DNA of 64,000 bases from positions 1-64,000 of the forward strand of contig JAWXCM010000113.1 in the NCBI GenBank assembly GCA_034408745.1. The letters run 5' to 3'. Shown here piece by piece: positions 52,747 to 61,033 of this stretch. Origin of the DNA: JAWXCM01 sp034408745. GTDB taxonomy: Bacteria > Acidobacteriota > Terriglobia > Bryobacterales > Bryobacteraceae. A program made the translations under genes and the position numbers. The first letter of the stretch is position 1. Every line of letters begins with the position of its first letter. Under the pieces are notes generated by a model. That model saw only the letters and a list, made by a program, of their open reading frames with translations, was not told the origin of the DNA and ran no database searches.

Positions 52747-53927
52747 AGGAACTCCGCGTCGGAATGATCGGTTACGGCTTTATGGGCCGTACTCACTCAA
52801 ACGCCTACAAGCGGCTTACGGACTTCTTCCCGGTCCAGCACAAGCCGGTGTTGAAAGCGGTCTGCGCACGCAATGCGGAAAAAGCGCAGGCATTCGCCGA
52901 TAACTGGGGCTATGAGCGGGTGGAGACCGACTGGCGCAAAGTAGTTGACGCGCCGGATATTGACCTCATCGACATCGGGTCGCCCAACGACACCCACTTT
53001 GAAATCGCTCTTGCCGCCGCCAAAGCCGGCAAGGCCGTGGTCTGCGAGAAGCCGCTGGCGATGAATGTGGCTGAAGCCGAGCAGATGGTCGCCGCGGTGG
53101 AAGCGGCCGGTGTGCCGAACATGGTGTGGTTCAACTACCGCCGTGTTCCGGCCATCGCGCTCGCCAAACAGCTGGTCGACGAGAACCGCATTGGACAGGC
53201 ATTCCACTATCGCGCGACTTATCTGCAGGACTGGACCATCTCGCCCGACGTTCCTCAGGGTGGCGCCGGACTGTGGCGGCTGGACGCGAGTGTCGCGGGC
53301 TCCGGTGTCACCGGCGATCTGCTGGCGCATTCCATAGACAGCGCGATGTGGCTGAACGGCGCCATCACCCGCGTGGTGGCCAAAACCGAGACGTTCGTCA
53401 AAGAGCGCAAGCACGCGGTAACCGGTGAAGTGCAGCCGGTGGGCATTGACGATGCCTGCATGTTCCTGGCGGAGTTCGCCAACGGCTCGATGGGCACGTT
53501 CGAATCGACGCGCTATGCCCGAGGCCGCAAGAACTTCAACACGTTTGAGCTCAACGGAGCCAACGGAAGCGTGTACTTCGACCTGGAAGAACCCGAGTAT
53601 CTGCAGTACTTCGAATACATGCAGCTGCAGTCGGGCAAGAAGGTCGAATCCCACGTGACGGGCTGGCGGAAGATCCACACCACAAACTCCGAGCACCCGT
53701 ACATGAATCGCTACTGGGTCCCTGGCACCACGATCGGTTATGAGCATACATTCCTGAACGCTCTGGCCGACTTTGTCATGGGCATCGAGAGCGGGACGCC
53801 TACGCAACCCGATTTTCGTAATGCTCTGCAGACGCAGCGCGTGTGCGATGCGGTACTGCTGTCGGCACGCGAAGGCCGCTGGATGGACACAGGCGTCGAT
53901 CTGCCCGCATCCAGAGCAGCCGTGTAG
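52743..53927 (+). CDS. Gfo/Idh/MocA family oxidoreductase
   Basis: A 394-residue NAD(P)-dependent enzyme. MIGYGFMGRTH (8-18) is the Rossmann start; IDIGSPNDTHFEIALAAAKAGKAVVCEKPLAMNVAEAE is the active-site block, with Lys-Pro of EKPL. No signal peptide. It resembles inositol or myo-inositol 2-dehydrogenase-like members and those acting on glycosides at C3. It overlaps the isomerase by 4 nt, so both are translated together. The sugar is unknown. Confidence 0.87.
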   Translation: MKELRVGMIGYGFMGRTHSNAYKRLTDFFPVQHKPVLKAVCARNAEKAQAFADNWGYERVETDWRKVVDAPDIDLIDIGSPNDTHFEIALAAAKAGKAVVCEKPLAMNVAEAEQMVAAVEAAGVPNMVWFNYRRVPAIALAKQLVDENRIGQAFHYRATYLQDWTISPDVPQGGAGLWRLDASVAGSGVTGDLLAHSIDSAMWLNGAITRVVAKTETFVKERKHAVTGEVQPVGIDDACMFLAEFANGSMGTFESTRYARGRKNFNTFELNGANGSVYFDLEEPEYLQYFEYMQLQSGKKVESHVTGWRKIHTTNSEHPYMNRYWVPGTTIGYEHTFLNALADFVMGIESGTPTQPDFRNALQTQRVCDAVLLSAREGRWMDTGVDLPASRAAV

Positions 53928-53944
53928 AGCGTCTAAATCACGAT

Positions 53945-54124
53945 CTATTCGGCAGTCTCGTGCGAGCGGCTCGTTTTGCGGAAAGGCAGCAGTTGATGCA
54001 GCGCAACCGGCACTTCATCCGGGTGCGAGGCGCACCAGGCGACGATCCGCTCCAGCTTGAGTGTGTCGTCGAGAATAGCGCTGATCTCCATCAACTCGGC
54101 TTCGATCATTTCTGGCTGTCGCAT
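53945..54124 (-). CDS. Possible small acidic protein of unknown function
   Basis: On the minus strand an ATG at 54124 opens 59 codons (MRQPEMIEAELMEISAILDD...) ending at TAG 53945-53947. The sequence looks protein-like, with a helical, acidic first half followed by KLERIVAWCASHPDEV, and fills a gap of 278 nt. It is short and nothing is recognised, so it could be spurious. Confidence 0.4.
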   Translation of the reverse strand: MRQPEMIEAELMEISAILDDTLKLERIVAWCASHPDEVPVALHQLLPFRKTSRSHETAE

Positions 54125-54205
54125 AGCAGTCCCAGCATGGCACGTTTAAGCTGCCGGAAGGGCGCTGCCGGACAATACGAATAACCTGACTAATCGTTCA
54201 CACAT

Positions 54206-55552
54206 ATGAATCGTCGAACGTTCCTTGCGACACCACTGGCTGCTGCAGCGGCCCAGACAACACGGTCGAACATTCTGCTCCTCCTCGCCGATAACTGGGC
54301 GTATCCTCACGCCAGTGTGTACGGCGACCCTGTGGTCCGCACGCCGGTCTTCGATTCGATCGCAAGGCAGGGCGTGTTGTTTACCAACGCGTTCGCGCCG
54401 AACCCGTCTTGCTCGCCTTCGCGCTCCAGCCTGCTCACCGGCCAGGAGACGCATCGCCTGGGATCGGCCGCGAACCTGTATGGTCCTCTGGCAGCCGCCA
54501 TCCCGACTTACCCCGAGTTGCTTGCGAAAGCCGGATATTTCATCGGATTCAGTGGCAAGGGCTGGGGGCCAGGCACTGCAAAACCGAATCCGTCCGGCCA
54601 GTCGTTCCCCAGCTTCGAGGCCTTCCTCAAAGCCGCTCCGAAAGGCAGGCCGTGGTGCTTCTGGTTCGGCAGCCATGACCCGCATGTCCCCTGGGATCGG
54701 GGCCGCGACACGGCAAAACCGGACGCCTCGAAGATCCGCATCCCGGCGTTCCTGCCCGACGTGCCCGAAGTTCGCGAGGATATCCGCGACTACTACTCCG
54801 AGGTCCAGCAGTTCGACCGCGAGTGCGGCGAGCATCTCGCGCAAATCGAACCCAAAAGCACGCTCGTCGTGATGACCAGCGACAACGGCTGGCAGATTCC
54901 CCGGGGACTCGCTAACTGCTACGACACCGGGGTGCGGATTCCGCTCACCGTGCGCTGGCCTGGCCGCCTGAAGCCGGGTACGAAACGAACCGATTTCGTC
55001 AGCATCGCCGACCTGGCGCCTACGTTTGTCGAAGCCGCTGGCGTTCAGGTTCCGAGCCAGATGACGGCCCGCACGCTGCTCAGAGACACCGGCCGGGACT
55101 GCATGTTTCTGGAGCGCGAACGGCACGCCAACGTGCGCCGGGGGGACCTGACGTATCCGATTCGAGGGATTCGAACCCGGGACTGGCTGTACTTGTGGAA
55201 CCTCGAGCCGGATCGCTGGCCCGCCGGTGACCCGGAGCTCTACTGGGCCGTCGGGCCCTACGGAGATGTCGACAATTCGCGATCGAAGCAATTGCTGAGT
55301 ACCCGGAAGTCCCAGCCGTTCTTCGACCGCGTGTTCGGCAAACGTCCCGCCGAAGAGTTGTACGACGTACGCCGAGACCCCGATCAGGTCCTCAACCTGG
55401 CCGCTGATCCTGCCCACGCCAGGACGCGGGCGGAACTGCGCCGCCGTGTGGAGCAGTGGATGCGCGAAACGGGCGACCCGCGGTCGGCGGGACCCACCGA
55501 TTTCTTCGACAAAGTGCCATATACGGGCGCACGCGCCAGAGGTGGCGAGTAA
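54206..55552 (+). CDS. Sulfatase (type I, formylglycine-dependent)
   Basis: A 448-residue protein with a possible Tat/Sec leader (MNRRTFLATPLAAAAAQTT). The signature C69-S-P-S-R (NPSCSPSRSSLLTG) is the C-x-P-S-R form converted to formylglycine by a maturase; the metal site includes D29 with N30 where a second Asp is more usual. Other marks are FVSIADLAPTFVEAAG. It would remove sulfate from polysaccharides or glycosides, in keeping with the sugar genes on both sides. No anaerobic or FGE maturase gene is in the window. Confidence 0.86.
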   Translation: MNRRTFLATPLAAAAAQTTRSNILLLLADNWAYPHASVYGDPVVRTPVFDSIARQGVLFTNAFAPNPSCSPSRSSLLTGQETHRLGSAANLYGPLAAAIPTYPELLAKAGYFIGFSGKGWGPGTAKPNPSGQSFPSFEAFLKAAPKGRPWCFWFGSHDPHVPWDRGRDTAKPDASKIRIPAFLPDVPEVREDIRDYYSEVQQFDRECGEHLAQIEPKSTLVVMTSDNGWQIPRGLANCYDTGVRIPLTVRWPGRLKPGTKRTDFVSIADLAPTFVEAAGVQVPSQMTARTLLRDTGRDCMFLERERHANVRRGDLTYPIRGIRTRDWLYLWNLEPDRWPAGDPELYWAVGPYGDVDNSRSKQLLSTRKSQPFFDRVFGKRPAEELYDVRRDPDQVLNLAADPAHARTRAELRRRVEQWMRETGDPRSAGPTDFFDKVPYTGARARGGE

Positions 55553-55586
55553 CTATCCGCCCCCTGGACCGCGCCTTATCTCTTTC

Positions 55587-56549
55587 ATGCAACTCACCCG
55601 CAGAGACATTGGCAGGGCGGCGCTCGCCTCCGTGCCACTGGTGCGCGCGCTTCACGCGGCCAAAATCAACTCGAAGGTCAACGGCGTTCAGATTGGCGCC
55701 ATCACGTACAGCTTCAACCGGATTGCCTCGCCCGACGCGAATGCCATCCTGAAGGCGTACACCGATATCGGGCTCGGCGAGTGCGAGCTGATGTCGAACC
55801 ACTGTGAAGGGCTGGCCGGGGCTCCGGCGATGCCCATGTTCCAGCGCCCTGCCGGCGGCGGACGCCCGCAGCTGACCCCGGAGCAGATCGCCGAGCGCAA
55901 AGCCGCAATGGAGAAGCTGGCCGAGTGGCGCAAGTCGTCCTCGCCCACCACCTGGAAAGCCGTGTCGAAGAAGTTCAGCGACGCCGGGATCGACCTTCAC
56001 CTGCTCTGCTTCAACATGCAGGACGCGATGAAGGACGATGACATCGTGTATGGGTTTGAGATGGCCAAAGCGCTCGGCGTGAAGGGCATCACCACCAGCA
56101 CCACGCTGACCATGGCGAAGCGCATCGCGCCGATCGCCGACAAATACAAGCTTCTGGTGGGCTATCACGGCCACGACGCCACGCATGACGCCAATCAGAC
56201 GGCGACGCTCGAAAGCTACGACGCGCTGATGGGCTACGGCAAGTTCAACGGCGTCAACCTCGACATCGGCCACTTCACGGCGGCGAATTACGACGCCGTT
56301 GAATTCATCAAAAAGCATCACGCCAAAATCACCAACCTGCACGTGAAGGATCGCAAGAAAGACCACGGTCCGAACGTCGCGGTATGGGGTACGGGCGATA
56401 CACCGATTAAAGAAGTAATGCAGCTTCTGAAAAAGGAAAAGTATCCATTTCCCGCCAATCTGGAGCTGGAGTACCCGATCCCTGAAGGCTCTGATATCAT
56501 CGCGGAAGCGAAGAAATGCCTCGCCTACGTCAAGAGTTGTCTGGCGTAA
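55587..56549 (+). CDS. Exported sugar phosphate isomerase/epimerase-like TIM barrel
   Basis: A 320-residue TIM-barrel protein with a twin-arginine leader (MQLTRRDIGRAALASVPLVRALHA). SFNRIASPDANAILKAYTDIGLGECELMSNHCEG, GYHGHDATHD, NLDIGHFTAANYD and KITNLHVKDRKKDHG give the metal ligands; an unusual Pro/Gly/Gln/Lys-rich stretch sits at about 85-130. The ATG at 55587 is chosen over the frame's earlier extent inside the sulfatase gene. A Tat-exported isomerase near a Tat-exported oxidoreductase suggests periplasmic sugar oxidation. Confidence 0.8.
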   Translation: MQLTRRDIGRAALASVPLVRALHAAKINSKVNGVQIGAITYSFNRIASPDANAILKAYTDIGLGECELMSNHCEGLAGAPAMPMFQRPAGGGRPQLTPEQIAERKAAMEKLAEWRKSSSPTTWKAVSKKFSDAGIDLHLLCFNMQDAMKDDDIVYGFEMAKALGVKGITTSTTLTMAKRIAPIADKYKLLVGYHGHDATHDANQTATLESYDALMGYGKFNGVNLDIGHFTAANYDAVEFIKKHHAKITNLHVKDRKKDHGPNVAVWGTGDTPIKEVMQLLKKEKYPFPANLELEYPIPEGSDIIAEAKKCLAYVKSCLA

Positions 56550-56600
56550 ACAGGGGTCGCACAAGTTCGGCAGTAGACAGGATTTCTGGAGGTTTTAACC

Positions 56601-58211
56601 ATGTCAGTTTCGAGGCGCCACTTTTTCATTGGCAGCCTGCTGGCCGGAGCCGTTCCATCCGGTGGCTTCGGTAGCACACCCTCGCTAAAAGCAATGGGGT
56701 ATAAATCCCCCAATGAAAAGCTGAATTTCGCCGCGATCGGTTCTGGCGGACAGGGCGCGTCCAACCTGGGCGCTGCCGCACCGACCGAGAACATCGTGGC
56801 CCTTTGCGACGTCGACGACCGCCGTGCCGCCTCGACTTTTCAGCGTTTTCCCAAGGCTCCGACATTCCGGGATTTCCGGCAAATGCTGGATAAAGAGGGC
56901 AAGAATATCGACGCGGTGATCGTGGCCACGCCGGACCACATGCACGCAACAGCAGCCATGTGGTGCATGGAGCGCCAGAAGCACGTGTACGTGCAGAAGC
57001 CGCTGGTCCGCACGGTTTGGGAAGCTCGCCAGCTTCGCGAAGCCGCCCACAAGTACAAGGTCGCCACGCAGATGGGCAACCAGGGCTACTCGAACGAAGG
57101 CACGCGTCAGTGCGCCGAGATGGTGTGGAATGGCGACATCGGCAACGTGACCGAAGTTCACGCGTGGAGCGACCGTCCGCTGTGGCCGCAGGGCCTGACT
57201 GAGATCCCGAAGGAAGAGCCGGTGCCGTCGACGCTCGACTGGGATCTGTGGCTGGGCGTCGCGGAGAAGCGGCCGTTTACCGCCGGTGGCAAGACCGAAC
57301 CCGACCGCTTCGGAGGCTTATTTTATCAGCCGTTTAACTGGCGTGGGTTCTACGATTTCGGTTGCGGCGCGCTGGGCGACATGGCGTGTCATATTCTTGG
57401 TGCGCCTAACATGGCGCTGCACCTTTCTCAACGTAAAGTGGTCGGCGTCGAGGCGATCAAGATGGAGGGCAAGAGCCCCTTCATGTTCCCGAAAGCCTCG
57501 GTCATCCGCTTTGACTTCGCGCCCTACGGCAACATGCCCGCGCTGAAGGTCTTCTGGTACGACGGTCTGAAGGAAAATCCGAAGATCGCTGGTGTGCCCG
57601 AAGGCGAATGGCTCGGCGACCCGCCGTCAATCATGCGACCTGGTCAGGGTGGACCTGGCGGCGGTGGCGGACGTCGTGGCGGTCAGGGTGGGCCTCCCGC
57701 AGCCGCGGGCGGAGCCCCGGGCAGCCCGCTCCCGACTATGGGACGCGCTGCCGGATACGATTTCCGCTCCCCCGGCCGTACGTTCGACTGGGCCACATTC
57801 GAAGCCATGAAGGCTGCTCCCAAAGAACAGCTTCGCTTCCCGACTCCCGATGGCAGCGTCTTCATCGGCGACAAGGGCATGCTCACCACCGGAACCTATG
57901 GCGATGTAACGCGCCTGCTCCCGGTGGAGAAAATGGCGGATTACAAGATGCCCGCGCCCACCCTCACACGGTCGCCCGGCCACATGCTCGACTTCATCCG
58001 CGCAGCCAAAGGCGGCGATGCTGCCTGCTCTAATTTCGACGTGGCCGCGCCTTTCGTGGAATGGATGCTGCTCGGCGTAATTGCGCTCCGGCATGAAGGC
58101 AAGCTGGAGTACGATCCCGACAAGATGCGCATCACCAATAACGCAGAAGCGAACAAACTTCTCAAGCCCAATTTCCGCAAGGGCTGGGAATTCCATACCG
58201 TCAAGTCGTAA
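56601..58211 (+). CDS. Tat-exported Gfo/Idh/MocA oxidoreductase with Gly-rich insertion
   Basis: A 536-residue protein with a twin-arginine leader (MSVSRRHFFIGSLLAGAVPSGGFG). Rossmann IGSGGQGASN, ATPDHMHATAAMWCMERQKHVYVQKPLVRTV is the active-site block (QKP instead of the usual EKP). A Gly/Pro/Ala-rich low-complexity segment at about 345-375 forms an inserted linker. It is 100 residues longer than other copies in the window. It lies 51 nt after the isomerase, so these are probably one unit, with GGAGGTTTT before the ATG. Confidence 0.88.
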   Translation: MSVSRRHFFIGSLLAGAVPSGGFGSTPSLKAMGYKSPNEKLNFAAIGSGGQGASNLGAAAPTENIVALCDVDDRRAASTFQRFPKAPTFRDFRQMLDKEGKNIDAVIVATPDHMHATAAMWCMERQKHVYVQKPLVRTVWEARQLREAAHKYKVATQMGNQGYSNEGTRQCAEMVWNGDIGNVTEVHAWSDRPLWPQGLTEIPKEEPVPSTLDWDLWLGVAEKRPFTAGGKTEPDRFGGLFYQPFNWRGFYDFGCGALGDMACHILGAPNMALHLSQRKVVGVEAIKMEGKSPFMFPKASVIRFDFAPYGNMPALKVFWYDGLKENPKIAGVPEGEWLGDPPSIMRPGQGGPGGGGGRRGGQGGPPAAAGGAPGSPLPTMGRAAGYDFRSPGRTFDWATFEAMKAAPKEQLRFPTPDGSVFIGDKGMLTTGTYGDVTRLLPVEKMADYKMPAPTLTRSPGHMLDFIRAAKGGDAACSNFDVAAPFVEWMLLGVIALRHEGKLEYDPDKMRITNNAEANKLLKPNFRKGWEFHTVKS

Positions 58212-58292
58212 CCTCCCCAAATGGGAAGTGATCCGCCGCCCGCACGGCAGGTCACTTCCCTTCCTGCTTCTATCCCACCTACAATTTACTGT

Positions 58293-58649
58293 GTGACTCC
58301 CGAGGACTTTCGCCGTATTGCCCTCTCTTTCGAAGGGGCGGAACAGGGTTCCCACATGGGCTCTGTCGACTTCCGGGTCGGCGGGCACATCTTTGCCACC
58401 CTGGCTTCGGCAAGCGACGGCTATGGCAACCTGATGCTCACACCGGAGCTGCAGGCCGGCTTCCTCGAAGACGCTCCCGATTTCTTTCTGCCAATCAAGG
58501 GCGGTTGGGGCCGAATGGGTATGACCCATATTCGCCTTGCCGAGTCCAGCGAAGAAGTGGTCACCTGGGCGCTGCGGACCGCCTATGACCTGCGTGTCTC
58601 GAAGAACAGGAAGCCTGCCCGAAGCAGCCGCAAAAAGGCGTCGAAGTGA
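58293..58649 (+). CDS. MmcQ/YjbR-family protein
   Basis: A 118-residue protein starting VTPEDFRRIALSFEGAEQGSHMG. The family has a double-wing DNA-binding-like fold; GSVDFRVGGHIFATLAS and GGWGRMGMTHIRL are typical. The GTG at 58293 gives the normal length; the frame is open to 58221, but starts there are inside the terminator region of the previous gene. It overlaps the next gene by 4 nt (ATGA-like, GTGA). Confidence 0.75.
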   Translation: MTPEDFRRIALSFEGAEQGSHMGSVDFRVGGHIFATLASASDGYGNLMLTPELQAGFLEDAPDFFLPIKGGWGRMGMTHIRLAESSEEVVTWALRTAYDLRVSKNRKPARSSRKKASK

Positions 58650-59694
58650 GCCCCGTCCCGTCAGGGGAACGATACGCGCACATCGACCTTCTTCGCGGCA
58701 TCGCTCTGTTCGGCGTGCTTCTGATGAACGTTTTCAGCGGCTTCAGTACGTCCTTGTTCGGCTACATCACAAGCCAGCAGCCCTTCGTACTGGCCGAGTT
58801 CGTCGAGTTTCGCGCGCTCTCCCTGTTCGCCTTCCTCTTCGGGGTTGGCGCCGCCATTCAGGCCGAGCGCGTTCCCAACCCACACGCGTTCCTTGCGCGC
58901 CGATTCGCCGTGTTGTTTGCTGTTGGCCTCGCCCATATCGTCTTTATCTGGAATGGCGACATCCTGGCACAGTACGGCGTGAGCGGAATGCTGTTGATTC
59001 CATTTGTCCGTATGCGCACCGTGTTTGTGCTGGCTGGAGCGGCCTTTGTGTTTGTAGTTCCTCGCTTTGCCTCGCTGCCCATTCCGCTGCCATCGGAGGC
59101 GCAGATGCGCGTGCATGCGGCCCAGGCGATGCAGGTATACTCGCAGGCCTCCTGGCCCGACGTGTTGCTGTTCCGTTGCAGCGAGGCCCTGCACTGGGTG
59201 ATGCCACTTTGGGTTCAGTCACTGCCATTCACCCTCGGTCTGATGCTGCCTGGCATGGCAGCCTGGCAGCATGACGCGCTTCGTCACCCGCGCCAGCACC
59301 GGCGCACGCTCCTGTCCTGTTACTGCTCAGCCTTGCAGCGGCTGCACTCGATTACCTTCTCGACCTGGGCGCGCCGTGGACCCTGGCGGTCGCCTACGGC
59401 GCGGCGATTCTGTTGTGGCTTTCTCCTGACCGGCTGTCGGCCATTACCGCCCTCGGCCGTATGGCGCTCACCAACTATCTGGTTCAGTCCGTGGTGCTGA
59501 CGCTGGTGTTCAATGGCTATGGCCTTGGACTGTTCGGCAAGCTCACCGCTCCCACGCTGGTGGCGCTGGCTGTTGCGTTGTATGCGGCGCAGGCGTTGTG
59601 GAGCCAGGCCTGGCTGCGCACCCACAAGTTCGGTCCCGCCGAGTGGCTTTGGCGAGCCGCGACATACGGTAAGTTTCCACCAATGCGCACTTGA
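58646..59694 (+). pseudogene. DUF418-family membrane protein gene with a frameshift
   Basis: The first frame from 58646 encodes a polytopic protein (HIDLLRGIALFGVLLMNVFSGF... LPFTLGLMLPGMAAWQHDALRHPRQHRRT), typical for the N-terminal two-thirds of DUF418 proteins. At about 59300-59325 reading must shift to another frame, which continues LLLLSLAAAALDYLLDLGAPWTLAVAYGAAILLWLSPDRLSAITALGRMALTNY...EWLWRAATYGKFPPMRT to TGA 59692-59694, the typical C-terminus. Unshifted, the first frame runs into noise and ends at 59500. It may be a true single mutation or an assembly error. Confidence 0.72.
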
Positions 59695-59718
59695 CATATT
59701 CCCATATGGACATATACT
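59691..59718 (+). promoter_or_regulatory. Promoter and operator of the arsR-type operon
   Basis: TTGACA (59691-59696) and TATACT (59713-59718) are 16 nt apart, close to consensus. The predicted start point is about 59725, which is the A of the ATG, so the mRNA would be leaderless. The palindrome CCATATGG (59702-59709) lies between the boxes, with ATAT repeated on both sides, and is a natural operator for the encoded repressor. The -35 box overlaps the stop of the DUF418 gene. Confidence 0.65.
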
Positions 59719-59724
59719 GCATCC

Positions 59725-60078
59725 ATGGCGAGGGCAGCGACCACGACGGATGTTTTCAACGCAATCGCCGAGCCGTGGCGCCGCCGGATACTTGAAGCAC
59801 TTGCTGACGGCGAGGGTCACTCTGTGACGCAGGTAGTGGAAGCGCTCGGCATTGCGCAGCCTTCCGTTTCCAAACATCTGGGTGTACTGCGCGAAGTCGG
59901 CATCGTTTCCGTTACTAAACAGAGGCAGACTCGTCTATACCGACTGAACCCGCAGGAGCTTAAGCCCGTCCAGGACTGGCTGAAGATCTTCGAGCGATTC
60001 TGGAAGCGCAACCTCGACAGCCTCAAAGAACGCGCTGAAAAGAATATGCTCGAACGCATTACCGGGGAAAAGAAATGA
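59725..60078 (+). CDS. ArsR-family winged-helix transcriptional regulator
   Basis: A 117-residue protein. FNAIAEPWRRRILEALADGEGHSVTQVVEALGIAQPSVSKHLGVLREVGIVSVTKQRQTRLYRLNPQELKP is the SmtB/ArsR-like fold, the recognition helix at AQPSVSKHLGVLRE. No metal-binding cysteines are present; this subgroup, paired with SRPBCC proteins, is usually metal-independent. It is followed by an SRPBCC protein overlapping by 4 nt (ATGA) and a VOC protein, a common trio. Confidence 0.9.
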   Translation: MARAATTTDVFNAIAEPWRRRILEALADGEGHSVTQVVEALGIAQPSVSKHLGVLREVGIVSVTKQRQTRLYRLNPQELKPVQDWLKIFERFWKRNLDSLKERAEKNMLERITGEKK

Positions 60079-60521
60079 TCACAGCAGGCATTCCGACGCT
60101 CGAAATCACGAAAACCGAATCGATTGCCGCAACCATTGACATCGTTTTCGAAAGTATTCTGGAACAAATGGGTCCGTATTGCGAGGCCCCGGACGGCAGC
60201 CCGCTTCCCATGAAGCTGGAGGCCTGGCCAGGAGGTCGCTGGTATCGCGACCTCGGCGAAAACTCAGGTCACTTGTGGGCGCACGTACAGTCCATCCGCG
60301 CTCCAAATTTGCTGGAACTACAGGGCCCCCTGTTCATGTCCGCCCCGGCCCTCAATCATGTGCTGTACCGGCTGACGGAAGAAGCCGGCATGACCGTTGT
60401 ACGTTTCACTCACCGCGCGGTTGGACTGGTCCCTCCGGGGCTGCTCGACGGCGTAAACACCACTACGGGCTGGACGCGCATGTTGTCGCGTGTGCGAGCC
60501 GCAGCCGAAAATCGAAAATAG
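60075..60521 (+). CDS. SRPBCC (AHSA1/START-like) domain protein
   Basis: A 148-residue helix-grip fold protein: ETIDIVFESILEQMGPY..., PMKLEAWPGGRWYRDLGENSGHLWAHVQSIRAPNLLELQGPLFMS and a C-terminal helix. Such proteins bind hydrophobic ligands in a cavity. With the ArsR gene before it, it may be part of a small ligand-sensing operon. Its function beyond binding is unknown. Confidence 0.82.
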   Translation: MITAGIPTLEITKTESIAATIDIVFESILEQMGPYCEAPDGSPLPMKLEAWPGGRWYRDLGENSGHLWAHVQSIRAPNLLELQGPLFMSAPALNHVLYRLTEEAGMTVVRFTHRAVGLVPPGLLDGVNTTTGWTRMLSRVRAAAENRK

Positions 60522-60539
60522 ATCGAAAGGACTTTCCCC

Positions 60540-60944
60540 ATGCAATTCATCAATTATCTCGGATTTGGCGGCAACTGCGAAGAGGCCTTCAACTTCTACG
60601 CGAAGGTCTTCAAAAAAGAAATCAGCGCGATGTTCCCGAACGAAGGAACACCGGCTGAGGCGCACGTACCGCCGGAGTGGAAAAAGAAGATCATGCACGC
60701 CCGGCTCGATGTTGCCGAGGGCGCCACGCTGATGGGCGGCGACGCTCCAATGGGCCAGTTCACAAAGCACTCCGGCTTCTGCATCAATATCGCGATCAAG
60801 GACGCAGACGAAGCCACGCGCATCTTCAGCGAACTGGCCGAGGGCGGCAAGACCCAGATGCCACTGGCCCAGACGTTCTGGGCCAAACTCTTCGGCATGT
60901 GCATCGACAAATACGGCGTGCCCTGGATGGTCAACGTCGAATGA
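60540..60944 (+). CDS. VOC-family (PhnB-like) protein
   Basis: A 134-residue protein of the glyoxalase/bleomycin-resistance fold. YLGFGGNCEEAFNFYAKVFKKEISAMFP and ALGQTFWAKLFGMCIDKYGVPWMVNV-like ending match PhnB-type proteins. No full metal-binding set is seen, and function is unknown. It lies 18 nt after the SRPBCC gene in the same operon. Confidence 0.85.
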   Translation: MQFINYLGFGGNCEEAFNFYAKVFKKEISAMFPNEGTPAEAHVPPEWKKKIMHARLDVAEGATLMGGDAPMGQFTKHSGFCINIAIKDADEATRIFSELAEGGKTQMPLAQTFWAKLFGMCIDKYGVPWMVNVE

Positions 60945-61033
60945 TGCCCTGAGGGCGTGGTGAAAGACCGCGCCCTCGTTCCTGTGCCCCTGACCGCGCA
61001 CTCACTCGTTCCCCATCCGATACTGGTGAACGA

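Noticed and set aside
54146..55417. A 423-codon minus-strand frame over the sulfatase gene
   Set aside because: Shadow; the plus strand has the sulfatase signature and full length.
55392..56564. A 390-codon minus-strand frame over the isomerase gene
   Set aside because: Shadow of the TIM-barrel gene; Arg/His/Val-rich, low complexity.
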